64,000 nucleotides of DNA, from positions 1 to 64,000 of the forward strand of contig NZ_BDAW01000020.1 of NCBI RefSeq assembly GCF_001625085.1, written 5' to 3'. The first letter of the stretch is position 1, and every line of letters begins with the position of its first letter. A model generated the notes under the pieces. It saw only the letters and a list, made by a program, of their open reading frames with translations. It had not been told where the DNA came from and did not search any database. A program made the position numbers and the translations under genes. Of this stretch, positions 26,685-34,801 are shown piece after piece. The stretch comes from Nocardia acidivorans NBRC 108247 (GTDB lineage: Bacteria; Actinomycetota; Actinomycetes; Mycobacteriales; Mycobacteriaceae).

Positions 26685-27605
26685 TCAGACCCCGGCGGGT
26701 TCGGGCGCCAGCGGCTTCGGCGCGGCGAGCGCGGGGGCCGCCGCGGGAGCCTTGCGCGAGGCCGGCACCATGCCCACGATTCCGACGGCGAGTCCGGCAA
26801 TGGTCATGGGGTGCAACGGTTGTGCGATGAACAGCCAGGCCAGCACGGCGGTGGTGACGGGGGTGGCGAAGAAGAGCTTGCCGACCCGGGTGGCGTCCCA
26901 GCGCCGCAGCATGGCGTTCAGCAGCAGGAACGCGCCCATGGAGTTGACCAGCACCATCCAGGTCAGCGAGAGGCCGAACCGGCCCGGATCGCTGATGTGG
27001 AAATTGCCGCTCAACAGTACGAGGAGACCGGCGAACGGGGCACTGACCAGCTGGTGCACGGCGGTCGCCGCGCGCGAGTCCACGGTGGGGGTGAACCTCT
27101 TCTGGTAGACGGTGCCCAGGCTCAGGCCGAGCAGGCCGATCAGGCAGAGCAGCAGGCCCGGCCAGGAGAAATGGGATTGATCGCTGACCGCGAAGGCCAC
27201 ACCGAGGCCGCCGATACCGAATCCGAGCCACTGCCGCTTGCTGATGTGTTCACCGAGCAAACCCGAGAACAGCGCGATGACAACGGGATTCAAGCCCTGC
27301 ACCAGGGAGATGACCGCGGCGGAGACGTGTTCGCCCATGGCGGTGTAGAAGGCGCCGAACTGCACGATCTGCATGAGCAGCCCGGCGATCATGACGTGCC
27401 GCAGTTGTCTGCCGCGCGGCCAGACCGCGTGTACCGCAAGGCCGTACAGCACCAGCAGGGGTCCGGCGACGACGTAGCGGCCCAACAGCACCACCATGGG
27501 CGGGGCCGCGCCGACGCCGATGATTCCGACGATGAACGCGCTGCTCCACATCAGCACGAAGACGGGTTGTGCGATCCCGTCCATGAGTCGGTTCCGCATC
27601 GCCAT
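26685..27605 (-). CDS. EamA/DMT superfamily transporter
   Basis: A 306-aa drug/metabolite transporter with ten hydrophobic segments in two EamA repeats (about 12-135 and 150-275) and an Ala/Pro-rich tail. Signature residues include LMWSSAFIVG, AFYTAMGEHVSAAVISLVQGL and GTVYQKRF. It is probably an exporter or permease of small metabolites; substrate unknown. It is divergent from the CGNR-type regulator gene starting at 27686, which suggests local control. Confidence 0.85.
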   Translation of the reverse strand: MAMRNRLMDGIAQPVFVLMWSSAFIVGIIGVGAAPPMVVLLGRYVVAGPLLVLYGLAVHAVWPRGRQLRHVMIAGLLMQIVQFGAFYTAMGEHVSAAVISLVQGLNPVVIALFSGLLGEHISKRQWLGFGIGGLGVAFAVSDQSHFSWPGLLLCLIGLLGLSLGTVYQKRFTPTVDSRAATAVHQLVSAPFAGLLVLLSGNFHISDPGRFGLSLTWMVLVNSMGAFLLLNAMLRRWDATRVGKLFFATPVTTAVLAWLFIAQPLHPMTIAGLAVGIVGMVPASRKAPAAAPALAAPKPLAPEPAGV

Positions 27606-27685
27606 CTCCCATCGAGTAACCGCTCGAGCCGGTTGTTACCCTGCGCGCCGTCGACGTAACCTGTCAAGGGGGTTATGGTGAAAAT
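27606..27685. promoter_or_regulatory. Divergent operator region with GTAACC-type half-sites
   Basis: The 80-bp gap between the EamA and CGNR genes holds four related elements: gtaacc at 27616-27621, ggttgttacc at 27631-27640, gtaacc at 27656-27661 and ggttat at 27671-27676. They pair as facing half-sites. This is the arrangement expected of an operator for the adjacent regulator, but no experiment is implied. Confidence 0.5.
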
Positions 27686-28243
27686 ATGTTCACCTTCGTC
27701 AGCGGCAATCTGGCTTTGGACTTCATCGGCACCGTGAAGGCCCGGCGATCCCGGTTCGAGGACACCCTCGAAACCCCCGCCGACCTCGGCATCTGGGCGG
27801 TACAGGCGGATCTGCTGGACACCGCGCCCCCGGCCGACGCCGCCGAATTGGCGCGCGCCACGCGATTACGCGAAGCCACCTGGCGCATGACGCTGGCGGT
27901 CATCGCCGGCGAGCCCGTCGCCGACGCCGATCGGCGACTGGTCAACGAGATCGCCCGCGGCCCGCTGCCCGTGGTCGAACTCACCGCCGAGGGCGGCGTA
28001 CGGCGCAGCGGCACCAGCGAATCGGTGCTCGCCGCCATCGCCCGCTCGGCCGTCGAACTGGCCGGCGGCGGGGATCGCGATCGGGTCCGCGAGTGCGGGC
28101 GCGCGGACTGCACCCGGCTCTACGTGGACACCTCGCGCGCGGGCTCACGCCGCTGGTGCGATATGACAATCTGCGGAAATCGGGCCAAGAGCGCGGCATT
28201 TCGCGCCCGCAATACCGAAAACGATTCAGCGGCAACGCATTAG
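27686..28243 (+). CDS. ABATE/CGNR zinc-finger regulator
   Basis: A 185-aa protein with an N-terminal ABATE-type domain (FVSGNLALDFIGTV) and a C-terminal CGNR zinc finger: RECGRADCTRLYVD then SRRWCDMTICGNRAKSAAFR, with four Cys ligands. Such proteins are putative transcription factors, usually next to the transporter or enzyme they control. It is divergent from the EamA transporter and overlaps the convergent GT87 gene by 4 bases at its end. Confidence 0.87.
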   Translation: MFTFVSGNLALDFIGTVKARRSRFEDTLETPADLGIWAVQADLLDTAPPADAAELARATRLREATWRMTLAVIAGEPVADADRRLVNEIARGPLPVVELTAEGGVRRSGTSESVLAAIARSAVELAGGGDRDRVRECGRADCTRLYVDTSRAGSRRWCDMTICGNRAKSAAFRARNTENDSAATH

Positions 28244-29643
28244 AGCGCCGAATACGCCAAAATCGGTGCGCGGTCCCGATCGAACTCGTCCGCCGTGCCC
28301 TCCCGCGCGCGCGGCTTGGCCCGAATGAACAGGAAGAACAGGACCAGCAACAGCGCCGCCCGGCCCCAGACGCCGAACTGCACCACATTCTCCTCGAGCT
28401 CCGCGGAATGCCCGGAACCCAGCGCGTAGAAGTACCGGAACACCCCGATCCCGATGGCGGCATCGGCCAGCAGATACACCACGATCAGCGACCAGCGCAC
28501 CCGCAGCAGCACCAGGAACGGGATCAGCCACAGCGTGTACTGCGGTGAATGCACCTTGTGGAACAGCAGGAATCCGCACAGCATGGCCCCGCTGACACCG
28601 ATCCACGGATACACACCGGTGACCGCGAAACGCCGCCAGCCCAGCCACGCCGCCAGCGCGAAGGCCGCCAGGATCAGCACCGGCGAGGCCACCGCTACCA
28701 CATCCTGGAAGGCGGACTCATCGGCGGCGGTCTTGCCGAACATCGGGCGCAGACCCCAGTACCAGATCGAATTGGTGGTGATATCGGCCTGCCGCAACTG
28801 CTGGAAGGTGATCGACGCCCGCCAGCCCTCATAACCGGCCAGCGCGAACGGCAGATTGACCAGCACCACCGTGCCGATCGCCGTCGCGGCCACCGCGAGC
28901 GCGCCCCGCACATCGAACGGACGCGGCGACCGCGCGTCCACACCCTGCTCCGGTTCGCCGACCAGTACGTATAAAAGCAAGGGCAGCACGAAGATTCCGG
29001 GATACAGCTTCAGGCAGAAGCCGATGCCCAGCAGCATCGCGGCGGCAATCGCACGGGCGCGCAACGAGTATCGGGTCATGCTGGTCACGATGTACACCGC
29101 GCCGACCGCCGCGCACACCACGGGCAGCTCCCAGTTGTGGAAGGCGTACAGGATCAACGGCGGTCCGGCCGCCCACAGCAGCGCGGCGCGACCGCCCATG
29201 CGGCCCAACATATAAGCGGTCAGCAGCGCGAACGGGGCCAGCAGCAGCGCCGAATGCAGCAGAAACGCCGCGTCATCGTGCGCGCCGATCGCGCCCAGCC
29301 ACATGAAAAGCCCACTCAGCACCGGATATTCGACCGCGCCGCCGGTGAGCGCGCCGTCCGGGGTGATCCCACCGCTCAGATACGGGAAGACATGCTCGTT
29401 GATATCGCGGCCCAGCCACAGGAACTGGATATCGGAATAGCAGACCGCCGAATCCTTCACCGAATCGAAGATGGTGCTGCGGCCGTTTTCGTCGAAGGGC
29501 GCGCCCGCGCAGCGCGCCTTATTGAAGTAGGCGACCAATAGTGTGACCGCGCACACCATTACGGAGACGAAGCCGAACGACGACCACACCGAGCCCGGGC
29601 GGCGGTCGGCGACCGGCTCACTGGCGACGGGTCGGTTCGGCAT
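28240..29643 (-). CDS. GT87/DUF2029 integral-membrane glycosyltransferase, second copy
   Basis: A 467-aa polytopic protein of the same family as the gene at 2624-4282. It has the YSDIQFLWLGRDINEHVFPY segment after the first membrane helix and YPVLSGLFMW, both shared with that paralogue (CYSD...EYPVLSGLYQ), then about ten hydrophobic segments. ATG 29643 was preferred to a TTG at 29685. It reads away from the rpsF operon. In M. tuberculosis the Rv0051 gene lies near both ponA1 and rpsF; here each landmark has its own copy. Confidence 0.85.
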   Translation of the reverse strand: MPNRPVASEPVADRRPGSVWSSFGFVSVMVCAVTLLVAYFNKARCAGAPFDENGRSTIFDSVKDSAVCYSDIQFLWLGRDINEHVFPYLSGGITPDGALTGGAVEYPVLSGLFMWLGAIGAHDDAAFLLHSALLLAPFALLTAYMLGRMGGRAALLWAAGPPLILYAFHNWELPVVCAAVGAVYIVTSMTRYSLRARAIAAAMLLGIGFCLKLYPGIFVLPLLLYVLVGEPEQGVDARSPRPFDVRGALAVAATAIGTVVLVNLPFALAGYEGWRASITFQQLRQADITTNSIWYWGLRPMFGKTAADESAFQDVVAVASPVLILAAFALAAWLGWRRFAVTGVYPWIGVSGAMLCGFLLFHKVHSPQYTLWLIPFLVLLRVRWSLIVVYLLADAAIGIGVFRYFYALGSGHSAELEENVVQFGVWGRAALLLVLFFLFIRAKPRAREGTADEFDRDRAPILAYSAL

Positions 29644-29740
29644 GGCCCCCACCCTAGGGCCAGCGCCCCGGTCCCGGCCCGTCAAACCCGGGGACCGAGC
29701 CGATTTCGCAGCTCACAACCGGTTCATGTAGCCTTGGCGG

Positions 29741-29783
29741 GTTGCTGACGCAACGAACCCTCCTGCCACGGATCGTCCGTGGC
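29741..29783 (+). promoter_or_regulatory. Tandem leader hairpins upstream of rpsF
   Basis: Two perfect hairpins precede rpsF: gttgc-tgac-gcaac at 29741-29754, and an 8-bp stem with a 3-nt tcg loop at 29765-29783 (gccacgga/tccgtggc). The rpsF ribosome-binding site follows at about 29797. Ribosomal protein operons are often autoregulated through leader RNA; whether S6:S18 bind here is inference. Confidence 0.55.
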
Positions 29784-29813
29784 CGTATAAGCCCATAGGA
29801 GGTGATGAGGTCC

Positions 29814-30104
29814 GTGCGTCATTATGAAGTGATGGTTATCCTCGATCCGAGTCTGGACGAGCGCACCGTTGGCCCGAACCTGAACACCATGCTCGGCGTG
29901 GTTGGTTCAGAAGGCGGCAAGGTCGACAACGTCGACATCTGGGGCAAGCGTCGTCTCGCTTACGAGATCGCCAAGAACGCCGAAGGCATCTACGCCGTCG
30001 TCAAGCTGACCGCCGAGCCGGCGACCGTCAGCGAACTCGATCGCCAGTTGGGCCTCAACGAGTCGGTGCTGCGCACCAAGGTGCTGCGCCTCGGCAAGAA
30101 GTAG
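29814..30104 (+). CDS. rpsF: 30S ribosomal protein bS6
   Basis: A 96-aa ribosomal protein that pairs with bS18 on the small-subunit platform. It reads [18 protein letters not shown] and [21 protein letters not shown]. The GTG at 29814 was chosen because an aggaggtgatg ribosome-binding site ends 7 bases upstream and it gives the standard length; an in-frame ATG at 29802 overlaps that site. First gene of rpsF-ssb-rpsR-rplI, followed by dnaB, as in mycobacteria. Confidence 0.96.
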   Translation: MRHYEVMVILDPSLDERTVGPNLNTMLGVVGSEGGKVDNVDIWGKRRLAYEIAKNAEGIYAVVKLTAEPATVSELDRQLGLNESVLRTKVLRLGKK

Positions 30105-30207
30105 GTCCTGCCCCCCGCATGTGCGCTCACAATGCGTCGGTCTGTGTCTCTAGGCTGAGCGCAACAGGCGAGTGCACTGCGGACTGCACCGGATAGCAGG
30201 AGGAACC

Positions 30208-30771
30208 ATGGCAGCAGGCGACACGGTCATCACCGTCATCGGAAACTTGACGGCTGACCCCGAGCTTCGATTCACGCCCGCGGGAGCGGCCGTCGCGAAC
30301 TTCACGGTCGCGTCGACTCCCCGTGTGTTCGACCGTAATACCAATGAATGGAAAGACGGCGAAGCGCTTTTCCTGCGCTGCAACATCTGGCGAGAAGCTG
30401 CGGAGAATGTCGCCGAGAGCCTGACCCGTGGATCTCGGGTGATCGTGAGTGGTCGACTGAAGCAGCGCTCCTACGAAACCCGCGAGGGTGAGAAGCGCAC
30501 GGTCGTCGAGCTCGAGGTCGAAGAGGTCGGTCCCTCCCTGAAGTACGCGACCGCGAAGATCAACAAAACCACCCGTGGCGGTGGCGGCGGAGGCTTCTCG
30601 GGCGGCGGTGCTCCTCAGGGTGGCGGCCAAGGCGGCGGTTTCTCCGGCGGTGGCAGTGGCAGTGGCGGAGGTCGCGGCGGCCAGAGTGCCGGCGACGACC
30701 CGTGGGGCAGTGCGCCCGCGGCCGGCTCCTTCGGGGGCGGGCAGCAGATGGACGATGAACCGCCGTTCTAG
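30208..30771 (+). CDS. ssb: Single-stranded DNA-binding protein
   Basis: A 187-aa SSB: an OB-fold of about 115 residues ([38 protein letters not shown]), a long Gly/Ser-rich linker (about 125-178) and the acidic tail MDDEPPF that recruits repair and replication partners. ATG 30208 follows aggaggaa; the upstream in-frame start at 30172 is not supported. Position between rpsF and rpsR is the conserved bacterial arrangement. Confidence 0.97.
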   Translation: MAAGDTVITVIGNLTADPELRFTPAGAAVANFTVASTPRVFDRNTNEWKDGEALFLRCNIWREAAENVAESLTRGSRVIVSGRLKQRSYETREGEKRTVVELEVEEVGPSLKYATAKINKTTRGGGGGGFSGGGAPQGGGQGGGFSGGGSGSGGGRGGQSAGDDPWGSAPAAGSFGGGQQMDDEPPF

Positions 30772-30826
30772 GCAACGGCTTTCGCAGGGAGCCTGAGAGC
30801 TCCCCCAGGATTACGGAGTAAAACTC

Positions 30827-31078
30827 ATGGCCAAAGCACCGGCACGCGAGAAGGTGCTGAAGAAGAAGGCTTGTGCTTTCTGCAAGGAAGCCAAGACCGG
30901 CACCGTCAATATCGACTACAAGGACACCGCGCTGCTGCGCAAGTACGTGTCCGATCGCGGCAAGATCCGCGCGCGCCGGGTGACCGGCAACTGCGTGCAG
31001 CATCAGCGCGATGTAGCCGTTGCCGTCAAGAACTCCCGTGAGGTCGCACTGCTGCCTTACGTGTCCACGGCTCGCTGA
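30827..31078 (+). CDS. rpsR: 30S ribosomal protein bS18
   Basis: An 83-aa bS18 with [10 protein letters not shown] near the start, [28 protein letters not shown] and a final [10 protein letters not shown]. The CxxC and later Cys mark the zinc-type (C+) form, as in mycobacterial rpsR1, rather than the Zur-controlled Cys-less paralogue. It lies 55 bp after ssb and 17 bp before rplI. Confidence 0.97.
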   Translation: MAKAPAREKVLKKKACAFCKEAKTGTVNIDYKDTALLRKYVSDRGKIRARRVTGNCVQHQRDVAVAVKNSREVALLPYVSTAR

Positions 31079-31095
31079 GAAGGGAAGACACAGCA

Positions 31096-31551
31096 ATGAA
31101 GTTGATTCTGACTGCTGATGTGGATCACCTCGGTGCGCCCGGCGACACCGTGGAGGTCAAGGACGGTTACGGCCGTAACTTCCTGCTGCCCCGCGGCCTG
31201 GCGATCGTCGCCACCCGCGGTGCCGAGAAGCAGGTTGCCGGCATCCGTCGTGCCCAGGACGCGCGCAAGGTGCGCGATCTGGATCACGCCAATGAGCTGA
31301 AGCAGGCTCTCGAGGGCCTGACCGGCGTGGCGCTGTCCGTCAAGACCGCGGGCACCGGCAAGCTCTTCGGTTCGGTCACCGCCGCCGATATCGCCTCGGC
31401 GATCAAGGCCGCCGGTGGTCCGGTTGTCGACAAGCGCAGCATCGAGCTGCCGAAGGCTCACATCAAGAGCACCGGCAAGCACAGCGTCGTGGTGCACCTG
31501 CACCCCGATGTGGCTGCCAAGTTCGACCTGCAGGTCAACGCCGCCGAATAA
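31096..31551 (+). CDS. rplI: 50S ribosomal protein bL9
   Basis: A 151-aa bL9. The N-terminal RNA-binding part reads [19 protein letters not shown] and [16 protein letters not shown]; a central helix and a C-terminal domain ([22 protein letters not shown]) complete the family layout. The ATG follows agaagggaag. It is the last gene of the cluster before a strong hairpin. Confidence 0.97.
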   Translation: MKLILTADVDHLGAPGDTVEVKDGYGRNFLLPRGLAIVATRGAEKQVAGIRRAQDARKVRDLDHANELKQALEGLTGVALSVKTAGTGKLFGSVTAADIASAIKAAGGPVVDKRSIELPKAHIKSTGKHSVVVHLHPDVAAKFDLQVNAAE

Positions 31552-31564
31552 TTCGGCGCGAAAG

Positions 31565-31615
31565 CGGAGGCCGCCTTCGCACTCTCGGGTGCGTGGGCGG
31601 TCTCCGATTTCATTT
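31565..31615 (+). terminator. Terminator after rplI
   Basis: An 11-bp stem, cggaggccgcc at 31565-31575 with ggcggtctccg at 31596-31606 (one G-U pair), encloses a second cgcac/gtgcg hairpin. It is followed by the T-rich atttcattt. It should end the rpsF-ssb-rpsR-rplI transcript ahead of dnaB. Confidence 0.82.
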
Positions 31616-32016
31616 CGCTATGGGCTGTTTGCCAGGTTGTGGATGGTTGAGCAAACCAACCGCTCTCTTTGTGTAGCAGATCACAAGCTGGTGAAATAGT
31701 GTTCACCGAACACGCCCGAAGGTGGACGGACGGCGACACGCCGGAGCAATTCGTTCCACAGTTGCCAACAGTGAGAACTAGGCCGCTACCTGGGCGTTAA
31801 TCATCCCAGCCCACTGTTGTCCCCACGTTATCCACAGGGGGTGCACAACGGTTGGTGAACAACACCCACTTTATCCACAGGTGTATTCACAGCTCGGTTT
31901 GTCGGTGCCTGTCCGGTCGCCTAGGTTCACAGCGTGGCAGACCGAATCTGTCGGTGTGCAGGCGTAGAACGGTGAGGGATTCCGCTTCCGGGCCGTAGGA
32001 GAGAGGACGGGTCGAG
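31616..32016 (+). promoter_or_regulatory. AT-richer dnaB upstream region with DnaA boxes
   Basis: This 400-bp gap has no credible gene and is lower in GC than its flanks. Two perfect DnaA boxes, ttatccaca, lie on the plus strand at 31828-31836 and 31871-31879, 43 bp apart start to start; ttgtcccca at 31817-31825 is a one-mismatch site. Known biology: DnaA binds such boxes at oriC and at promoters it controls. Here it could tie dnaB transcription to initiation. No dnaA or dnaN gene is nearby, so this is unlikely to be oriC itself. Confidence 0.7.
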
Positions 32017-34545
32017 ATGGCAGTCATCGACGATCGCGGCCACGACGACAACGGATCCTCCCAATACCGTGAAGCCCCCGGTGAGGATTTCGGCCGCCAG
32101 CCTCCGCACGATATGGCCGCCGAACAATCGGTGCTGGGCGGCATGCTCCTGTCCAAGGACGCCATCGCCGACGTTATCGAGGTCATTCGCCCCGGCGACT
32201 TCTACCGCCCCGCCCACCAGGCCGTCTACGACGCGATCCTGGACCTCTACGGCCGCGGTGAACCCGCCGACCCCGTCACCGTCTCCGCCGCCCTGGACCG
32301 CAAAGGCGAACTCAAGCGCATCGGCGGCCCCCCGTACCTGGTCACCCTGACCCAAACGGTCCCCACCGCCGCCAATGCCGGCTACTACGCCGAAATCGTC
32401 GCGGAGAAATCCGTCCTGCGCCGCCTGGTCGAAGCCGGCACCCGCATCGTCCAATACGGCTATGCCGGCGCCGACGGCCAAGACGTGGCCGAAGTGGTCG
32501 ACCGCGCCCAAGCCGAACTCTACGACGTCACCGAACGCCGCAGCAGCGAAGACTTCCTCCCCCTGGAAGACCTGCTCCAGCCCACCATGGACGAAATCGA
32601 CTCCATCGCCAGCCGCGGCGGCATTTCCCTGGGCGTCCCAACAGGTTTCACCGAATTGGACGAACTGACCAACGGCCTGCACGCCGGCCAGATGATCATC
32701 GTCGCGGCGCGACCCGGTGTGGGTAAGGCTCTCGCACTGGACACCCCGCTGCCCACGCCCACCGGGTGGACCACCATGGGCGAGGTCGCCGTCGGCGATC
32801 TACTCCTGGACGCCGACGGCCGGCCGACCAGGGTGGTGGCGGCCACCGAGGTCATGACCGACCGCCCGTGCTACGAGGTCGAGTTCTCCGATGGCACAGT
32901 TCTCGTCGCGGATGGGCAGCACCAGTGGCTCACGGAAACGCGCGCATCGCGGCGATCGGCGCAGGCCGCGGCGACCGGTTACAACCGAATTCGCAATCAA
33001 AGAACCTTCGCCGGAGTCAGGACGACCGCTGAGATCGCGGCAACCCTGCGCTGCGATACCGCCGACCGGCGTCTCAACCACAGCGTGGTCAATGCCGCCG
33101 CGCTTCAGCTGCCGCAGCGCGATTTGCTGGTCCCCCCGTACACATTGGGTGCCTGGCTCGGTGACGGAACCTCCGCCGCGGCACAGCTCACCACGGCCGA
33201 TCCCGAAATCCTCAGCCGTATCGAGGACGAGGGAATCGTTACCGTGCAGTCGAAGTCGGTCGCGCTGCGTTATCACCTGCGATTGCCGGCCGAAACTGCG
33301 ATGGCACCGCGTCACTGCGGCGTCTGCGGTGGCCCTTCGATCGGGCTCCGCATGTGCCAAACCTGCCGCCACACCGTCGGTTCGGTGCAGGCTCGGCTCC
33401 ACACCCTCGGCGTACTCGGCGACAAACACATTCCGGTGGAATATCTACGCGCCTCCGAGACTCAGCGGCGAGCCCTGCTGGCGGGCCTGCTCGATACCGA
33501 CGGCACCGTAACCAAGGGCGGTTCGGTGCAGTTCGCCGTGACCAGCGAACGTCTTGCTCGCGATGTCGAGGAGCTGATCGTCAGCCTCGGCTACCGTTGC
33601 CAGTTGTCGACGAAACGCGTTCGCGGCCGGACCGAGGAATCATCGACCGCTTATACCCTGACCTTCGCGACCGAGGACGAGGTTTTCGGTCTGAGCCGAA
33701 AAGAACTGCTACACAAGAAGCGTCGCGGTGCGACCGATACCTCGAACTCTCGCTTCATCGTGGATGTACGGCCCATCGCGAGCGTCCCCGTCCGCTGCGT
33801 GGAGGTCGACAATATCGATCATCTCTACCTGGCGGGCCGCGCCATGGTCCCCACCCACAACTCCACGCTCGGTATGGATTTCATGCGGAGTTGCTCAATC
33901 AAGCACGGCATGGCGAGTGTCATTTTCTCCTTGGAAATGAGCCGCACCGAAATCGTCATGCGCCTCCTATCGGCCGAAGCGAAAATCAAACTCGGCGATA
34001 TGCGCTCCGGCCGGATGAGCGATGACGATTGGACCCGCCTTGCTCGCCGTATGAGCGAGATCAGCGAAGCCCCTCTGTTCGTGGATGATTCGCCGAACCT
34101 CACGATGATGGAAATCCGCGCCAAGGCCCGCCGTCTCAAACAGCGTCACGACCTACGCCTCATCGTCGTGGACTACCTCCAGCTGATGAGCTCCGGTAAG
34201 AAGGTCGAATCCCGCCAGCAGGAAGTCTCGGACTTCTCCCGAAGCCTCAAACTGATGGCCAAGGAGTTGGAAGTTCCCGTCATCGCCATCAGTCAGCTGA
34301 ACCGTGGTCCGGAGCAGCGAACCGATAAGCGACCCATGGTGTCCGATTTGCGCGAATCTGGTTCGCTCGAGCAGGATGCGGACATGGTCATCCTGCTGCA
34401 TCGCCCCGATGCCTTCGAACGGGACGACCCCCGGGGCGGCGAGGCCGACCTCATTGTCGGTAAACATCGAAATGGCCCGACAGCAACCATTACCGTGGCG
34501 CACCAACTGCACCTCAGCAGGTTTGTCGACATGGCACGAGGCTGA
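32017..34545 (+). CDS. dnaB: Replicative DNA helicase DnaB, with in-frame intein
   Basis: An 842-aa precursor; removal of the 378-aa intein leaves a 464-aa DnaB hexameric helicase. The N-terminal domain starts around PPHDMAAEQSVLGGML. The RecA-like domain has its P-loop AARPGVGK split from STLGMDF by the intein. Later motifs are VIFSLEMSRTEIVMR, LIVVDYLQLMSS and AISQLNRGPEQR, ending HLSRFVDMA. Because the insertion sits inside the ATP-binding loop, the helicase is inactive until splicing. The ATG follows a ggagagagga site. DnaA boxes lie upstream. Confidence 0.97.
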   Translation: MAVIDDRGHDDNGSSQYREAPGEDFGRQPPHDMAAEQSVLGGMLLSKDAIADVIEVIRPGDFYRPAHQAVYDAILDLYGRGEPADPVTVSAALDRKGELKRIGGPPYLVTLTQTVPTAANAGYYAEIVAEKSVLRRLVEAGTRIVQYGYAGADGQDVAEVVDRAQAELYDVTERRSSEDFLPLEDLLQPTMDEIDSIASRGGISLGVPTGFTELDELTNGLHAGQMIIVAARPGVGKALALDTPLPTPTGWTTMGEVAVGDLLLDADGRPTRVVAATEVMTDRPCYEVEFSDGTVLVADGQHQWLTETRASRRSAQAAATGYNRIRNQRTFAGVRTTAEIAATLRCDTADRRLNHSVVNAAALQLPQRDLLVPPYTLGAWLGDGTSAAAQLTTADPEILSRIEDEGIVTVQSKSVALRYHLRLPAETAMAPRHCGVCGGPSIGLRMCQTCRHTVGSVQARLHTLGVLGDKHIPVEYLRASETQRRALLAGLLDTDGTVTKGGSVQFAVTSERLARDVEELIVSLGYRCQLSTKRVRGRTEESSTAYTLTFATEDEVFGLSRKELLHKKRRGATDTSNSRFIVDVRPIASVPVRCVEVDNIDHLYLAGRAMVPTHNSTLGMDFMRSCSIKHGMASVIFSLEMSRTEIVMRLLSAEAKIKLGDMRSGRMSDDDWTRLARRMSEISEAPLFVDDSPNLTMMEIRAKARRLKQRHDLRLIVVDYLQLMSSGKKVESRQQEVSDFSRSLKLMAKELEVPVIAISQLNRGPEQRTDKRPMVSDLRESGSLEQDADMVILLHRPDAFERDDPRGGEADLIVGKHRNGPTATITVAHQLHLSRFVDMARG
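32728..33861 (+). other. Class 3 mini-homing intein in the DnaB P-loop
   Basis: Codons 238-615 of dnaB. The intein begins ALALDTPLPTPTGW, so residue 1 is Ala, not Cys or Ser. The class 3 W-C-T set is present: Trp67 in GQHQW, block F Cys357 in VRCVEVDNIDHLYL and Thr376 in the terminal THN; the +1 extein residue is Ser. Two LAGLIDADG motifs (LGAWLGDG with precursor Asp383, LLAGLLDTDG with Asp495) indicate a homing endonuclease. CxxC-N9-CxxC (precursor Cys434, 437, 447, 450) between them looks like a zinc site. The insertion point matches mycobacterial DnaB inteins. Confidence 0.93.
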
Positions 34546-34559
34546 TCGTCTCCGGGGTG

Positions 34560-34695
34560 TCAGGGAACCACCACGATTTTGCCGCGCACCCGGCCGGATT
34601 CGCTCGGCCGATGGGCCTGCGCGGCCTCGGTGAACGGGAGCACGTGCGATACCTCGGCGCGCAGCGCACCGCGCTCGACCGCTCGGGGCCGATCT
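34560..34695 (-). pseudogene. C-terminal remnant of an MDR/quinone oxidoreductase
   Basis: Reading the minus strand into the stop at 34560-34562 gives about 40 residues ending AEVSHVLPFTEAAQAH, then a short RPSESGRVRGKIVVVP tail. This is the characteristic end of NADP-dependent zinc-type/quinone oxidoreductases. Upstream of about 34695 the similarity fades and no matching N-terminal or Rossmann part exists before the methyltransferase gene. It is a decayed fragment. The rest of the gap (34546-34801) shows nothing I can support. Confidence 0.7.
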
Positions 34696-34801
34696 CCGGC
34701 AGCCGGCCAACGCCATGGGGCAGTGGACGCTGCGGCATGTAGACGAAATCAATTCGGCCCGAGCGTATTCGACGAGCGTGCGGCCCGTGAACCGGAGCTG
34801 C

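Noticed and set aside
29802..29813. Upstream ATG start for rpsF
   Set aside because: It overlaps the strong ribosome-binding site; GTG 29814 gives the standard 96-aa bS6.
31817..31879. Chromosomal origin of replication
   Set aside because: There are only two perfect DnaA boxes and no dnaA or dnaN gene nearby, so a regulatory site is more likely.
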